The notes: generated from the sequence alone by a model not told the origin. 45,650 nucleotides of DNA from an uncultured Sutterella sp. (GCA_900544255.1 UQUM01000016.1:1-45650); one strand, 5' to 3'. Shown: positions 9,997 through 18,630, counted from the first letter of the stretch. A program made the numbers and translations.

Positions 9997-11139
9997 TCAG
10001 AAGCTGTGCTTCAAGCCGGCCACGACCTGCACGGCGTACGGATCACGGTTGTTGACGGAGTCCTGAACGTAGCCCACGCCCGTATAGACGTTCGTACGCT
10101 TGGACACCGGGTACTGGTAACCCGCACCCGCCGTCCAGCGGTTTGCCTTCTTATTGGTCTTGTCGCTTTCAGCGTGCATGTAGCCCGCGGAGAACTTCAC
10201 CGAACCACCGCAGACCGGCACCGCGGTACCGGCCACAATGCCGTAACCTTCGATGTCGCCGTAGGCTTTTTTATTCTTCGCGAGATCAAAGCCCGTTTCA
10301 TCGGCTTCGCCGCCCACTGCCGCGGCGTTGTCAAAATACTGAGCCGCGAGATAGACCTTCGCCACGTCGAAGTCGTAGTTGCCGCCCAACGTGACCGTGT
10401 ACTGATCCTTGCCGTGGTGAGCAAGCGTATCGGTCGCGTGTTCGGAGTAACTCGCCTTATTGACGTAGTCGACCAAACCGTAGAGTTCGAGGGCTTCGAT
10501 CTTGTAGGACGCACCCAAAGCGAAGTAGCGATCCGTCGAGGATTCATTTTCAATCTGCTTATGAACCTTATCGGTCGCTGCAGCCGTCTTACCCATGGAG
10601 TACTGGGCATGGATCTTCAAGCCATAGAAGTCAGGCGACACATAGGTCACCGTGTTGTCCATACGGGCGGGCTTATAAGCAAAAACCATGTTCTGGTTGC
10701 CGATGATGTCGGCCCAGCCGGTGCCGAAGGCACTCAAGTCACCCATCATGCCGAAGGAACCCGCGTCTGAATGCAGAAGACCCACGCGGCCGAAGGAGAG
10801 CTTGCCGTAGGCGGTGTCGATAAAGAGCTGTGCCTCACGGTTAAAGATCACGCCGGATTCACCGAGAGCACCAGTATCCGAGTCAAAACCATTTTCAAGC
10901 ACAAACCCAACCTTAAGGCCTTCGGCGACGTCTTCCGTCCCCTTCAAACCGAAGCGGGAGCCGGCGGACTGGCCGGAAACCATCGCAAATTCGTGATCAG
11001 CGGATTCACCGGCGACATCATCGTCGCTGTAGGTGTAACCGAGCCCCGTATCCACCACGCCGTAAAGCGTCACGTCGGATGCGTACGCAGAACCGCACAC
11101 CGCGCAGATGACGGCCGCACTGATAAGCGTCTTTTTCAT
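9997..11139 (-). CDS. General porin, Gram-negative porin family
   Basis: A 380-residue outer-membrane beta-barrel of the betaproteobacterial trimeric porin type. It has a 20-residue signal peptide (MKKTLISAAVICAVCGSAYA), starts its barrel with DVTLYGVVDTGLGY, has the loop-3 type segment around SFGRVGLL, and ends in AGLKHSF with the terminal Phe needed for barrel assembly. The ATG follows AAGGAAGT. It lies 55 bases after kdsD and is followed by the megasynthase. Its presence inside an envelope-polysaccharide region may be coincidental. Such porins pass small hydrophilic solutes; specificity cannot be read from the sequence. Confidence 0.95.
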   Translation of the reverse strand: MKKTLISAAVICAVCGSAYASDVTLYGVVDTGLGYTYSDDDVAGESADHEFAMVSGQSAGSRFGLKGTEDVAEGLKVGFVLENGFDSDTGALGESGVIFNREAQLFIDTAYGKLSFGRVGLLHSDAGSFGMMGDLSAFGTGWADIIGNQNMVFAYKPARMDNTVTYVSPDFYGLKIHAQYSMGKTAAATDKVHKQIENESSTDRYFALGASYKIEALELYGLVDYVNKASYSEHATDTLAHHGKDQYTVTLGGNYDFDVAKVYLAAQYFDNAAAVGGEADETGFDLAKNKKAYGDIEGYGIVAGTAVPVCGGSVKFSAGYMHAESDKTNKKANRWTAGAGYQYPVSKRTNVYTGVGYVQDSVNNRDPYAVQVVAGLKHSF

Positions 11140-11194
11140 TTTGTACTTCCTTTCGTATTAAAAAGTGCACCAGTCAACATCGTGCTTTTCCCCC

Positions 11195-12175
11195 TCACAC
11201 AGCGATCTTTTTTGCCACAAGATCCTGGATATGCACGATGCCTGCCAGTGTTCCTTTCTCGTCACAGACGAGAAGCTGATTCACCTGACGAGTGTGAATT
11301 TCGTTTAAAGCGACGTAGGCTGAGTCCGAGGGCGACACCCACTTGGGGTTTGTCGTCATGACGTCCGCGGCCGTCGCGTGAGCAAAGTCAAAATGGGCGC
11401 GCATCTTTCGGCAGAGATCCCCTTCCGTAAAAATGCCCAAGGGGCGACGCTCGTCATCCGTCACCACAAAGGACCCCATTTGCTTGGCGCTCAAAATTTC
11501 CAACGCATCCAACGCCGGGGTATCGGGCGAAACGACGGGAACGGCGTCCCCGGAACGCATGACGTCGGAGACCTGCAACAACAATCGGCGTCCCAAAGCA
11601 CCCGCAGGATGTGACTTCGCAAAATCTTCCGCGCAGAAGTCCCGCGCCACCATGAGAGCTCCGGCAATCGCGTCACCCAACGCCATCGTGACGGTGGTGG
11701 ACGCCGTCGGCGCCAAATTCAAGGAGCAGGCTTCGCGTTCCACCGGGGTGACCAATGCCACATCGGCGTACCGCGCCAAGGAACTCTTTTCGCGCCCCGT
11801 CATCGCGATGATGGGCACCGAGAATTTCCGCAGAGCCGGGAGAATGAGAAGAAGTTCGTCAGATTCCCCGGAAAAAGAAATCCCCACGAACACGTCCCCG
11901 GGACGGATCACCCTGAGGTCGCCGTGAGCGGCTTCGTCAGCGTGCACAAAAATCGCAGGGGTGCCGGTCGAAGCAAAGGTCGCCGCCAATTTGCGGCCGA
12001 TGTGCCCGGATTTCCCCACGCCGCAGAAGATGACGTTCCCGTTCGTCGCGAGCACGAGTTTCACGGCCCGCAGAAACGCATCACCTAATTTTGCTTCGGT
12101 CGCAGCGATCGCTGAGCGTTCCAACGCCAGAACTTTGCGTCCTTCGGCGATGAGTTCGGCATCCGTGTGAGACAT
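11195..12175 (-). CDS. kdsD: D-arabinose 5-phosphate isomerase (KdsD/KpsF)
   Basis: A 326-residue enzyme that interconverts ribulose 5-phosphate and arabinose 5-phosphate, the first committed step to Kdo for lipopolysaccharide and Kdo-containing capsules. The N-terminal SIS domain carries FCGVGKSGHIGRKLAATF (about 49-66), HADEAAHGDLR (about 78-88) and SFSGESDELL (about 100-109). Two CBS repeats fill 205-326. Length matches the family. In capsule clusters the paralogue KpsF sits with kps genes, so its position upstream of a capsule-type operon fits either role; I cannot tell whether it is the only copy. Confidence 0.93.
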   Translation of the reverse strand: MSHTDAELIAEGRKVLALERSAIAATEAKLGDAFLRAVKLVLATNGNVIFCGVGKSGHIGRKLAATFASTGTPAIFVHADEAAHGDLRVIRPGDVFVGISFSGESDELLLILPALRKFSVPIIAMTGREKSSLARYADVALVTPVEREACSLNLAPTASTTVTMALGDAIAGALMVARDFCAEDFAKSHPAGALGRRLLLQVSDVMRSGDAVPVVSPDTPALDALEILSAKQMGSFVVTDDERRPLGIFTEGDLCRKMRAHFDFAHATAADVMTTNPKWVSPSDSAYVALNEIHTRQVNQLLVCDEKGTLAGIVHIQDLVAKKIAV

Positions 12176-12452
12176 ATCCCCTCGCCTGGAAAATTCGAAT
12201 AAACCCTGAGAGGGTTGTTTTTGCCTTACTCCGTTATGACTTCAAATTTAAGGGGGGGAGGGGTTGACAAAAATCAAATAGGTGAAAAATTTAGTTGAAA
12301 AAACTTGACATACCCCCCTCCCGGGCGCCGTAGACTTAAGTTCAGGTTCGGATATTGAATTTACAGGGACATATGAGTCTATTTTCAAGGTATTTATGAA
12401 AAGCAAATTCAAAACTGTCCGGGTTATTCTTTATTCCAAGAAGGATCATGTT
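12176..12452. promoter_or_regulatory. Divergent intergenic region with candidate promoter elements
   Basis: 277 bases between kdsD (-) and the autotransporter remnant (+). It holds two perfect TTGACA hexamers on the plus strand (12264-12269 and 12305-12310). The first is followed after 17 bases by the weak box AAATTT; the second has TAGACT at 20 bases, too far for a standard promoter. A G-rich run precedes the first. A small hairpin, AACCCT-gag-AGGGTT at about 12206-12220, lies close to kdsD and would be in its 5' leader. I see no gene here. Confidence 0.4.
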
Positions 12453-13045
12453 ATGAATGCCCCCTCCATGCGGGTTCACACCTTTTGAAAAAGTCCGCGG
12501 CTGCGGCACCTTTCAAAAAATCCTTGATTTTCCTTGCGGTTGCGTCGGCTCTCTGCAGTACCGCCGCGGCGAGCCCCAACGGATCGTCCTCGGTTCTCCT
12601 GAAGCCGGTCTGCGGCGACAGCACCTTCCCTGCGGCTTTTGACGAAACGTATACCGCCGGTCAAAGCGACAAAGAAACCGACGGCGTCATCGGCATCGCA
12701 GCCTTCAACAACGGCGCTTCCGTCAGCGATTTCTCCGCAAGGCTCACGCTCAACCGCAAAAACGTCGCAGCAAGCGCCTACACGGTTCTTCTCAACCAAT
12801 CTCCGGTGACGTTTACGGGCTCGAGCACCACGCTTCGGATGACGACGATCGACGGCGACCATACCGACCCCAACGGCACGTTCAACGCCTCGCAAACCAC
12901 GAAGGCCCTTTTTGCGGCCGACACCACGACGCTCGCTTCGACCATGAAGGGGGCCAAGGCCGGTTCCACCAACACGCTTCATCTCGAAGGCAATTCCACC
13001 GTGGCTTTCACGGGAAAGAGGGAGTGTGTAGATTTTTGTGTCTAG
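12453..13045 (+). pseudogene. Autotransporter 5' fragment, frameshifted and truncated
   Basis: A well-placed start ATG at 12453 (AAGAAGGATC upstream) reads MNAPSMRVHTF and then hits TGA at 12486. One base more in the T-run at 12483-12486 would join it to the frame from the TTG at 12485, which gives LKKSAAAAPFKKSL, a hydrophobic segment and an AxA-like cleavage site, that is, a long autotransporter-type signal peptide. The passenger that follows is rich in Ser/Thr/Asn/Gly (for example FNASQTTKALFAADTTTLAS) as in beta-helix autotransporters. The frame ends at 13045 just after entering an inserted element near 13026; no barrel domain is present. I infer a dead adhesin-like gene. Phase variation at the T-run is possible but moot given the truncation. 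Confidence 0.62.
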
Positions 13046-13748
13046 CGCAGGTTTACGGTTGAGCTTGGTTGCTCGCTAGCGGGGCATTAAACCCCAAGTA
13101 CCTCGGGGCCGTCAAGCCCCGATATTCTCATCAGTGGTAATGCGGCTGTTTACGGTACGGCGGTTGCCTGGGAAGGATGCGTACGTTGCCATTTTGACAG
13201 GCGCGGCATGGTTTGATGGGGATTGGCCGTGATGTAACGGGCAATAGTGATGACTTTTGGCGCTCGCCCCTCATCCAAACTGCAACGAATGTCGTCGTCA
13301 ATGCCGCTTTCCTTTCCGACCCTCTCGAGAATGTTGGTGACGCCGGCATGTCCCCAAGTGACCTCTTCAACTGCAGCGGGCTTATTTTCGCCCGAGTCCT
13401 GCGTAGGTTTTCGACGCGGACGAGTGGACACAATCTCGTCGGTGCCGGGCATGATCTTCCCGAGTAAGCGGGAGTCAAACGTCCGCGTATAACCGACCTC
13501 TGGGTCGTACCGGCGCTTGCGTTCGTAGACGTAAATAATTCCATTTTCCTTCTTTACGCGAACCAGGGAGGTTTTAACAGCCTCGAAAACCGGACGAGGT
13601 AAGGTAATTCTCCTTTTTGACAAGTTACAAACTTGTACAGTAGTAACTTGTTAAAATCAATAAAAAATCCCGCCAATTGATTGAACTGACGGGAATTTAT
13701 TGAAAGGATTATTTCAAAAACACTTGACGAGTTCGCAAAAATCTACCA
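13026..13748 (-). mobile_element. Internally deleted insertion sequence with both terminal inverted repeats
   Basis: An 11-base perfect inverted repeat flanks this stretch: GTAGATTTTTG at 13028-13038 and CAAAAATCTAC at 13736-13746. Inside is only the 5' part of a transposase gene on the minus strand, so the element is a shrunken, non-autonomous copy. Just upstream of the transposase are an inverted repeat CAAGTTAC/GTAACTTG (13621-13628/13643-13650) and a hairpin TCCCG/CGGGA (about 13668-13694), the latter able to block outside transcription. Near the other end lies the hairpin CGGGGC-cgtcaa-GCCCCG (about 13108-13125). I could not find a clear target duplication. The insertion truncates the autotransporter. 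Confidence 0.6.
13150..13623 (-). pseudogene. Truncated transposase, IS4/IS1634-like N-terminal part
   Basis: 157 residues remain of a transposase that would normally be about 450-600. The order is a basic start (MSKRRITLP), a segment IIYVYERKRRYDPEVGY with LLGKIMPGTDEIVSTRP, then a helical stretch GVTNILERVGKESGIDDD and VITIARYITANPHQTMPRLS. This layout (YDPE...GKI.P.T.EIV, then a segment ending in A.Y......W) is typical of IS4-superfamily transposases of the IS1634 kind. The catalytic DDE part is absent. The family call is from remembered pattern, not a search. Confidence 0.6.
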
Positions 13749-13813
13749 TTCAGGATAGGATACCGGCAGAAACTTCTGCGGCCTCTGTCCCAACAACAAG
13801 AACCCCACCCAAG

Positions 13814-13999
13814 TCAGCCTTCCTTGGTCAAGCCTTCTTCTGTGAACAGCGTTTCCGACACAATACTCTCTTCGAAAACTCGATTGCCTTGTATTTTGAG
13901 AATCAGTCGTCGATAGCGCCACGGATCCGCCTCACTCAGCCCGGCTCCTTCCGCCAATCGATTTTCAGAAGCGGACGTCACCAAATCTTTGGTATTCAT
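13814..13999 (-). CDS. Small unknown reading frame next to tRNA-Val
   Basis: From ATG 13999 this frame codes 61 residues beginning MNTKDLVTSASENRLAEG and ending in LTKEG, hydrophilic, with a basic patch DPWRYRRLILKIQGN in the middle. It lies between the tRNA-Val terminator and the insertion-sequence end, where ppiD would be expected in the tig-clpPX-lon-hupB neighbourhood. I do not recognise it. It could be a remnant of an integrated element or chance. No good ribosome binding site is visible. Confidence 0.25.
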   Translation of the reverse strand: MNTKDLVTSASENRLAEGAGLSEADPWRYRRLILKIQGNRVFEESIVSETLFTEEGLTKEG

Positions 14000-14011
14000 C
14001 ATGGCGGATTC

Positions 14012-14045
14012 AAAAACAAAAAACGTCCAAAATTTCTTCTGGACG
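14012..14045 (-). terminator. Rho-independent terminator after tRNA-Val
   Basis: On the minus strand CGTCCA and TGGACG form a stem around an A/T-rich loop, followed by GTTTTTTGTTTTTG. It lies 34 bases beyond the 3' end of the tRNA and would end the hupB/tRNA transcript. Confidence 0.75.
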
Positions 14046-14078
14046 CTCGGTACAACCCACAAGTTGTCAACCTAATTT

Positions 14079-14154
14079 TGGTGGGTGATGAGAGACTCGA
14101 ACTCCCGACCTTCGCCGTGTAAAGGCGCGGCTCTACCAACTGAGCTAATCACCC
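14079..14154 (-). tRNA. tRNA-Val (anticodon UAC)
   Basis: Read on the minus strand, GGGTGAT (acceptor 5') pairs with ATCACCC, then A and an encoded CCA. The D-loop has AGCTCAGTTGGTAGAGC, the anticodon loop is TTTACAC giving anticodon TAC, and the T-loop is GTTCGAGTC. 76 bases with CCA. Its place just after hupB matches the betaproteobacterial lon-hupB-tRNA-Val order. Confidence 0.95.
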
Positions 14155-14198
14155 GTTCATCGGTTCACAGAACTCTTTCTGCGAACCGGAGAAGCTCG

Positions 14199-14471
14199 TT
14201 AGTTTACAGCATCCTTCAGAGATTTGCCAGCACGAAACTTCGGCGCCTTGGCCGCGGCGATTTCGATCGTTTCGCCGGTCTGGGGATTGCGGCCCGTACG
14301 AGCAGCGCGTTCAGCGACGGTAAACGTACCGAAACCGACGATGGCAACGTCCTTACCCTTCTTCAAAGAAGCGGTCACGGCTTCCACGAAGGCGTCAACG
14401 GCCGCACCGGCCTTCGCCTTGGAAATGTCCGCCTGGGTGGCGATGAATTCAACGAGTTCAGTCTTGTTCAT
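14199..14471 (-). CDS. hupB: DNA-binding protein HU-beta
   Basis: A 90-residue nucleoid protein of the HU/IHF family that bends and compacts DNA as a dimer. The start MNKTELVEFIATQADISKAK follows AAGGAAGT. The DNA-binding arm contains GFGTFTVAERAARTGRNPQTG (key residues GFGTF and RNPQTG, about 48-68), followed by PKFRAGKSLKDAVN at the end. It follows lon after a terminator and so has its own promoter. In E. coli and betaproteobacteria hupB lies downstream of lon in the same order. Confidence 0.97.
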   Translation of the reverse strand: MNKTELVEFIATQADISKAKAGAAVDAFVEAVTASLKKGKDVAIVGFGTFTVAERAARTGRNPQTGETIEIAAAKAPKFRAGKSLKDAVN

Positions 14472-14548
14472 GAGAATGACTTCCTTAAGTCGATCCGGAC
14501 CGCCTGCCCACAAACATCGGCCCAAGACCTGTTTAATAACCTTGGTGG

Positions 14549-14579
14549 ATTGTACCGCACGAAAACGCCTGCTAGTCAA
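14549..14579 (-). promoter_or_regulatory. Candidate promoter of hupB
   Basis: On the minus strand TTGACT (14579-14574) and TACAAT (14554-14549) are separated by 19 bases, longer than ideal. Both boxes are close to the sigma-70 consensus and lie about 80 bases before the hupB start. Confidence 0.5.
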
Positions 14580-14641
14580 GTCTTTTCAGGCTTTTTTCGC
14601 AAATTTTGCGGGTTTTCGCACGCTTTTCGCCGTTCCAAAGC

Positions 14642-14676
14642 AAAACCCGGCCGAGATTCCTCTCAGACCGGGTTTT
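14642..14676 (-). terminator. Terminator after lon
   Basis: Minus-strand stem AAAACCCGG / CCGGGTTTT with a 17-base loop directly downstream of the lon stop. The T-rich 3' arm and tail fit an intrinsic terminator; the arms are self-complementary, so it could act both ways. Confidence 0.75.
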
Positions 14677-14694
14677 AAGAGCGAAAAATCCGCG

Positions 14695-17145
14695 TCAGTG
14701 AACGACGGCGCTCACCGCATCCGCCACGGCAACGCCCGTCACTGCCGACGTTGCAACCACGGGGTTCGTTTCTTCCTTCGCTTTGAGCGGTTCGGGTTTG
14801 CGAACCAGGGCTTCTTCAAGCACTTTATCAATCCAACGCACCGGCACGATTTCCATCCCGGTCTTCACGTTATCAGGGATCTCGGTGAGATCTTTGACGT
14901 TCGATTCCGGAATCAGCACCTTCTTGATGCCGCCGCGGAGCGCCGCAAGAAGCTTCTCTTTGAGGCCCCCGATTTCGAGCACTTCACCGCGAAGCGTGAT
15001 TTCGCCCGTCATCGCCACGTCGGGACGCACCGGGATGTTGGTCATCGCAGAGACGATCGCAGTCGTAATCGCCGCGCCGGCGGACGGTCCGTCCTTCGGA
15101 GTCGCGCCTTCCGGGAAATGAATATGCCAATCGGTTTCACCGAACGCCTTGGCTTCGATCCCCAATTTCGCCGCGCGGGCACGCACGACGCTTCGGGCGG
15201 CTTCCACGCTTTCCTTCATCACGTCGCCGAGAGACCCCGTGCGCTGCACGATGCCCTTGCCCGGGAAGACCACGGCTTCCACCGAAAGGATGTCCCCGCC
15301 CGCTTCGGTCCACGCGAGGCCGTTCACCTGCCCCACCTGCGGTTCCTTCTGCGCGACGCCGTACGTAAAGCGGCGCACGCCGAGAAAATCCGCGAGGTTT
15401 TCAGCGGTGACGACCGTTTCCTTCACCTCGCCCTTTTTCTTATCGGCGTTCTGATGCACGACCTTACGGAATACCTTACCGATCGAGCGTTCGAGACCGC
15501 GCACACCGGCTTCGCGGGTGTAGTAGCGGATGATGTCGCGAACGGCGGAATCCTCAATTCTCACTTCGCCCGTCTTCACGCCGTTCATTTCCATCTGTTT
15601 CGGAATGAGGTGTTCGGCGGCGATGTGCATCTTCTCGTCTTCGGTGTACCCGGAGAGATTGATGACTTCCATTCGATCGAGCAACGCCGGCGGAATATCG
15701 TAACTGTTGCTCGTCGCGACGAACATCACGTCGGACAAGTCGAAATCGACGTCCACGTAATGGTCTTCGAACGTACGGTTCTGTTCCGGATCCAAGACTT
15801 CCAAGAGCGCCGCCGCCGGATCCCCTCGGTAGTCGTGTCCGAGTTTATCGATTTCGTCCAGGAGGAACAGAGGATTACGCACCCCGGCCTTGGTGAGCGA
15901 CTGAATCACTTTCCCCGGCATCGAACCGATGTAGGTACGGCGGTGACCGCGGATTTCGCTTTCGTCGTGCACGCCACCCAAGGCCATGCGCACGAATTTG
16001 CGTCCTGTCGCGCGGGCAATGGATTCGCCGAGACTCGTCTTACCGACGCCCGGCCCCCCCACGAGGCAGAGAATCGGCGCCTTTACCTTGTCGACGCGCT
16101 TTTGCACGGCCAGATACTCAAGAATCCGTTCCTTCACTTTCTCAAGGCCCCAATGATCGGCATCGAGAACCTTCGCCGCCTTCGTGAGGTCGGAGTTGAC
16201 GCGGGTCTTCTTTTTCCAGGGCAGTTCAAGAAGGGTGTCGAGGTAACCGCGGATCACCGTCGCCTCCGCACTCATAGGCTGCATGAGGCGCAATTTTTTA
16301 AGTTCCCCGTTCGCCTTTTCCTGCGCTTCCTTACTCATGCCGGATTCGGCAATTTTGGCTTTATACGCCGCAATATCGTCCGTCTCAACGGCTTCTTCCC
16401 CACCCAATTCCTTTTGAATGGCCTTCATCTGCTCGTTGAGGTAGTAATTGCGCTGATTCTTGTCGATCGCCTGCTTCACACGGCCGTGAATGCGCTTTTC
16501 GACGGCAAGGATTTCGACTTCGCCCGCAATGAGGCGCGTCAACGCCGTCAAACGCGACTTCACCGACGTATCCGCAAGAAGTTTCTGCTTATTCTCAAGC
16601 GACACCGGCAGCTGCCCCGCCACGGCGTCCGCAAGCGCATCCGCGTCCCGCATCGAGAGAATGTTCTGAACGACGTCGTCCGCAAACTTCTTTCCGGTTT
16701 TGGCGTACTCCGCGAAGTCTTCGGCGACGGCACGGCGCAGTCCTTCGACTTCGGTACCGTCCGTCTCGGTGGAATCCAAGCGCAAAGCGCGGCAAAAGAG
16801 TTTGCCCTCTTCGTCCGACGTCAGCGATTCAATTCTCACGCGGCGGTGAGCCTCAATCAAAACCTTCACCGTCCCGTCCGGGAGCCGCAGAAGCTGCATC
16901 ACCGTTCCGACCGTACCGACGTCGTATACGTCGTCCTTCTTCGGGTCGTCGCACTTCGGATCCTTCTGCGTCACGAGAACGATGCGCTTGTCACCCTTTA
17001 AGGCGTCCTGCACCGTCCGAATGGTCTTCGGCCGCCCGATGAAAAGCGGCAGCATCATGCGCGGGAAAATCACCAGATCGCGCACCGGCATCACGGGAGC
17101 CGTAATCACGCCGGGCGTACCTGCGGTAGTATCGATTTCAGTCAT
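14695..17145 (-). CDS. lon: ATP-dependent protease Lon
   Basis: An 816-residue cytosolic AAA+ serine protease that degrades misfolded and regulatory proteins. The N-terminal substrate domain starts at PVMPVRDLVIFPRMMLPLF. The ATPase has Walker A GGPGVGKTSL (about 367-376) and Walker B PLFLLDEIDK (about 430). The protease domain has the catalytic Ser in KDGPSAGAAI and the Lys in EIGGLKEKLLAA near the end. Length is normal; a C-terminal tail of about 35 residues rich in Ala/Val is extra. It has its own heat-shock type promoter and follows clpX after a terminator. Confidence 0.98.
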   Translation of the reverse strand: MTEIDTTAGTPGVITAPVMPVRDLVIFPRMMLPLFIGRPKTIRTVQDALKGDKRIVLVTQKDPKCDDPKKDDVYDVGTVGTVMQLLRLPDGTVKVLIEAHRRVRIESLTSDEEGKLFCRALRLDSTETDGTEVEGLRRAVAEDFAEYAKTGKKFADDVVQNILSMRDADALADAVAGQLPVSLENKQKLLADTSVKSRLTALTRLIAGEVEILAVEKRIHGRVKQAIDKNQRNYYLNEQMKAIQKELGGEEAVETDDIAAYKAKIAESGMSKEAQEKANGELKKLRLMQPMSAEATVIRGYLDTLLELPWKKKTRVNSDLTKAAKVLDADHWGLEKVKERILEYLAVQKRVDKVKAPILCLVGGPGVGKTSLGESIARATGRKFVRMALGGVHDESEIRGHRRTYIGSMPGKVIQSLTKAGVRNPLFLLDEIDKLGHDYRGDPAAALLEVLDPEQNRTFEDHYVDVDFDLSDVMFVATSNSYDIPPALLDRMEVINLSGYTEDEKMHIAAEHLIPKQMEMNGVKTGEVRIEDSAVRDIIRYYTREAGVRGLERSIGKVFRKVVHQNADKKKGEVKETVVTAENLADFLGVRRFTYGVAQKEPQVGQVNGLAWTEAGGDILSVEAVVFPGKGIVQRTGSLGDVMKESVEAARSVVRARAAKLGIEAKAFGETDWHIHFPEGATPKDGPSAGAAITTAIVSAMTNIPVRPDVAMTGEITLRGEVLEIGGLKEKLLAALRGGIKKVLIPESNVKDLTEIPDNVKTGMEIVPVRWIDKVLEEALVRKPEPLKAKEETNPVVATSAVTGVAVADAVSAVVH

Positions 17146-17194
17146 TGTTCTTTCGTTAGGTCTAAGCGTCCCGTCGACGGGACTGCAGTATGGG

Positions 17195-17230
17195 GCTATG
17201 TGGGGGCGGTTCTGCCCTTTTTCAACCCCG
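17195..17230 (-). promoter_or_regulatory. Heat-shock (sigma-32 type) promoter of lon
   Basis: On the minus strand GGGGTTGAAA (-35, 17230-17220 region) is followed after about 14 bases by CCCCACAT (-10), with a second CCCCAT shortly after. This resembles the sigma-32 pattern CTTGAA-N13-17-CCCCAT and the known E. coli lon promoter. It lies about 60-80 bases upstream of the lon start. Confidence 0.6.
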
Positions 17231-17274
17231 TCCGCGGGTCTCGGGACTTTAGCAGAGAGTCACACCGCAGCAAA

Positions 17275-17311
17275 AGCCGAAAACGCGCAGAATCCGTCCC
17301 GATCCTGCGCG
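17275..17311 (-). terminator. Terminator between clpX and lon
   Basis: Minus-strand stem CGCGCAG / CTGCGCG (17311-17305 and 17290-17284) followed by TTTTCGGCTTTT. It separates the clpPX transcript from lon. Confidence 0.65.
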
Positions 17312-17327
17312 AATGACTCTGCTCTCG

Positions 17328-18620
17328 TCAGCGCGTCGTTCTCGGCGCTGTGATGAGTTGGGCGGCTTCGCCTTTTTCCACCGTTTGCGCCGTCACCCGC
17401 ACTTCGCCGATTTCAGGGCGCGCCGGAACGTCGAACATGGCACCCAAAAGCACCTCTTCGACGATGCTTCTCAAGCCGCGGGCCCCGGTCTTGCGGGCCA
17501 TCGCCTTCCGGGCAATCGCCTTTAAGGCGTCGTCCGTCACCGTGAGCTTCACGCCTTCCATCGCAAAGAGTTCGGCGTACTGCTTCACGAGGGCGTTCTT
17601 GGGTTCGGTGAGAATCGAAATCAGCGCTTCTTCGGTGAGTTCCTTCAAAACCGCAATGATGGGAAGACGCCCCACCAATTCGGGAATGAGACCGAACTTC
17701 ACCAAATCCGAGGGCTCGGCCTGCTCCAGAAGATCACTTACCGCCGTTTCTTTTTCACTGGCGACCGTCGCCGAAAAACCGATTCCAGATTTGACCGAGC
17801 GGCGCTTCACGAGTTTTTCAAGGCCGTCAAACGCCCCGCCGCAGATAAAGAGAATGTTCGTCGTATCGACGACCTGCATCTGACCGCGCGGATTCTTGCG
17901 GCCGCCCGAAACCGGCACATTGCACTTGGTGCCTTCCACAAGTTTCAACAGAGCCTGCTGTACGCCTTCGCCCGAGACGTCGCGGGTGATGGAGGGGTTT
18001 TCGCTCTTACGGGCGATCTTGTCGATTTCGTCCAAATACACAATCCCGTGTTCGGCACGCGCAACGTCGCCGTCGGCGGCCTGCACGAGTTTATGAATGA
18101 TGTTTTCGACGTCTTCACCGACGTAACCGGCTTCGGTCAACGTCGTCGCATCCGCAATCGCAAACGGAACGTTCAGGACGCGGGCAAGCGTCTGCGCGAG
18201 CAGCGTCTTCCCGGACCCCGTCGGCCCCACGAGCAACACGTTCGACTTCGACAATTCCACTCCGTGATCGTCCGCGAGATGCCGCAGACGCTTGTAGTGG
18301 TTGTAAACCGCCACGGACAACACACGCTTGGCGCGTTCCTGACCGATCACGTAGTTGTTGAGGTGATCAAACAGTTCCTGCGGCGTCGGCAATTTTTCCG
18401 TGAGTTCGGGGGCGGCTGCCGTTGCGTTGTCTGCCTCAGGCTCTTCGCCGGCAGTCACCTGAGGCGCAGCCGTCGCCGTAAAGCCCGCCGCCTTCATGAG
18501 GCCCTTGATGCAGCGGTCGCAGATCTTGATGCCGCTGCCCGTATCGATCAACGCCTTGCAGTCGTCCTTGATACGACCGCACACCGAGCAGCGTTCCTCT
18601 TCCTTATCGTGTGTAAACAT
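17328..18620 (-). CDS. clpX: ClpX, ATPase subunit of ClpXP protease
   Basis: A 430-residue AAA+ unfoldase that feeds substrates into ClpP. The N-terminal zinc domain has CSVCGR and CDRC (residues about 12-36). Walker A is GPTGSGKTLLAQ (about 132-143) and Walker B IVYLDEIDKIA (about 195). The IGF-type loop that docks to ClpP is seen as IGFSA (about 280). Starts 10 bases after clpP, so both form one transcript. An acidic/alanine linker (about 55-75) is a little longer than usual. Confidence 0.98.
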   Translation of the reverse strand: MFTHDKEEERCSVCGRIKDDCKALIDTGSGIKICDRCIKGLMKAAGFTATAAPQVTAGEEPEADNATAAAPELTEKLPTPQELFDHLNNYVIGQERAKRVLSVAVYNHYKRLRHLADDHGVELSKSNVLLVGPTGSGKTLLAQTLARVLNVPFAIADATTLTEAGYVGEDVENIIHKLVQAADGDVARAEHGIVYLDEIDKIARKSENPSITRDVSGEGVQQALLKLVEGTKCNVPVSGGRKNPRGQMQVVDTTNILFICGGAFDGLEKLVKRRSVKSGIGFSATVASEKETAVSDLLEQAEPSDLVKFGLIPELVGRLPIIAVLKELTEEALISILTEPKNALVKQYAELFAMEGVKLTVTDDALKAIARKAMARKTGARGLRSIVEEVLLGAMFDVPARPEIGEVRVTAQTVEKGEAAQLITAPRTTR

Positions 18621-18630
18621 AGTTTTTACC

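Noticed and set aside
14224..17001. 925-codon open frame on the plus strand
   Set aside because: Antisense to hupB and lon; composition typical of a shadow frame.
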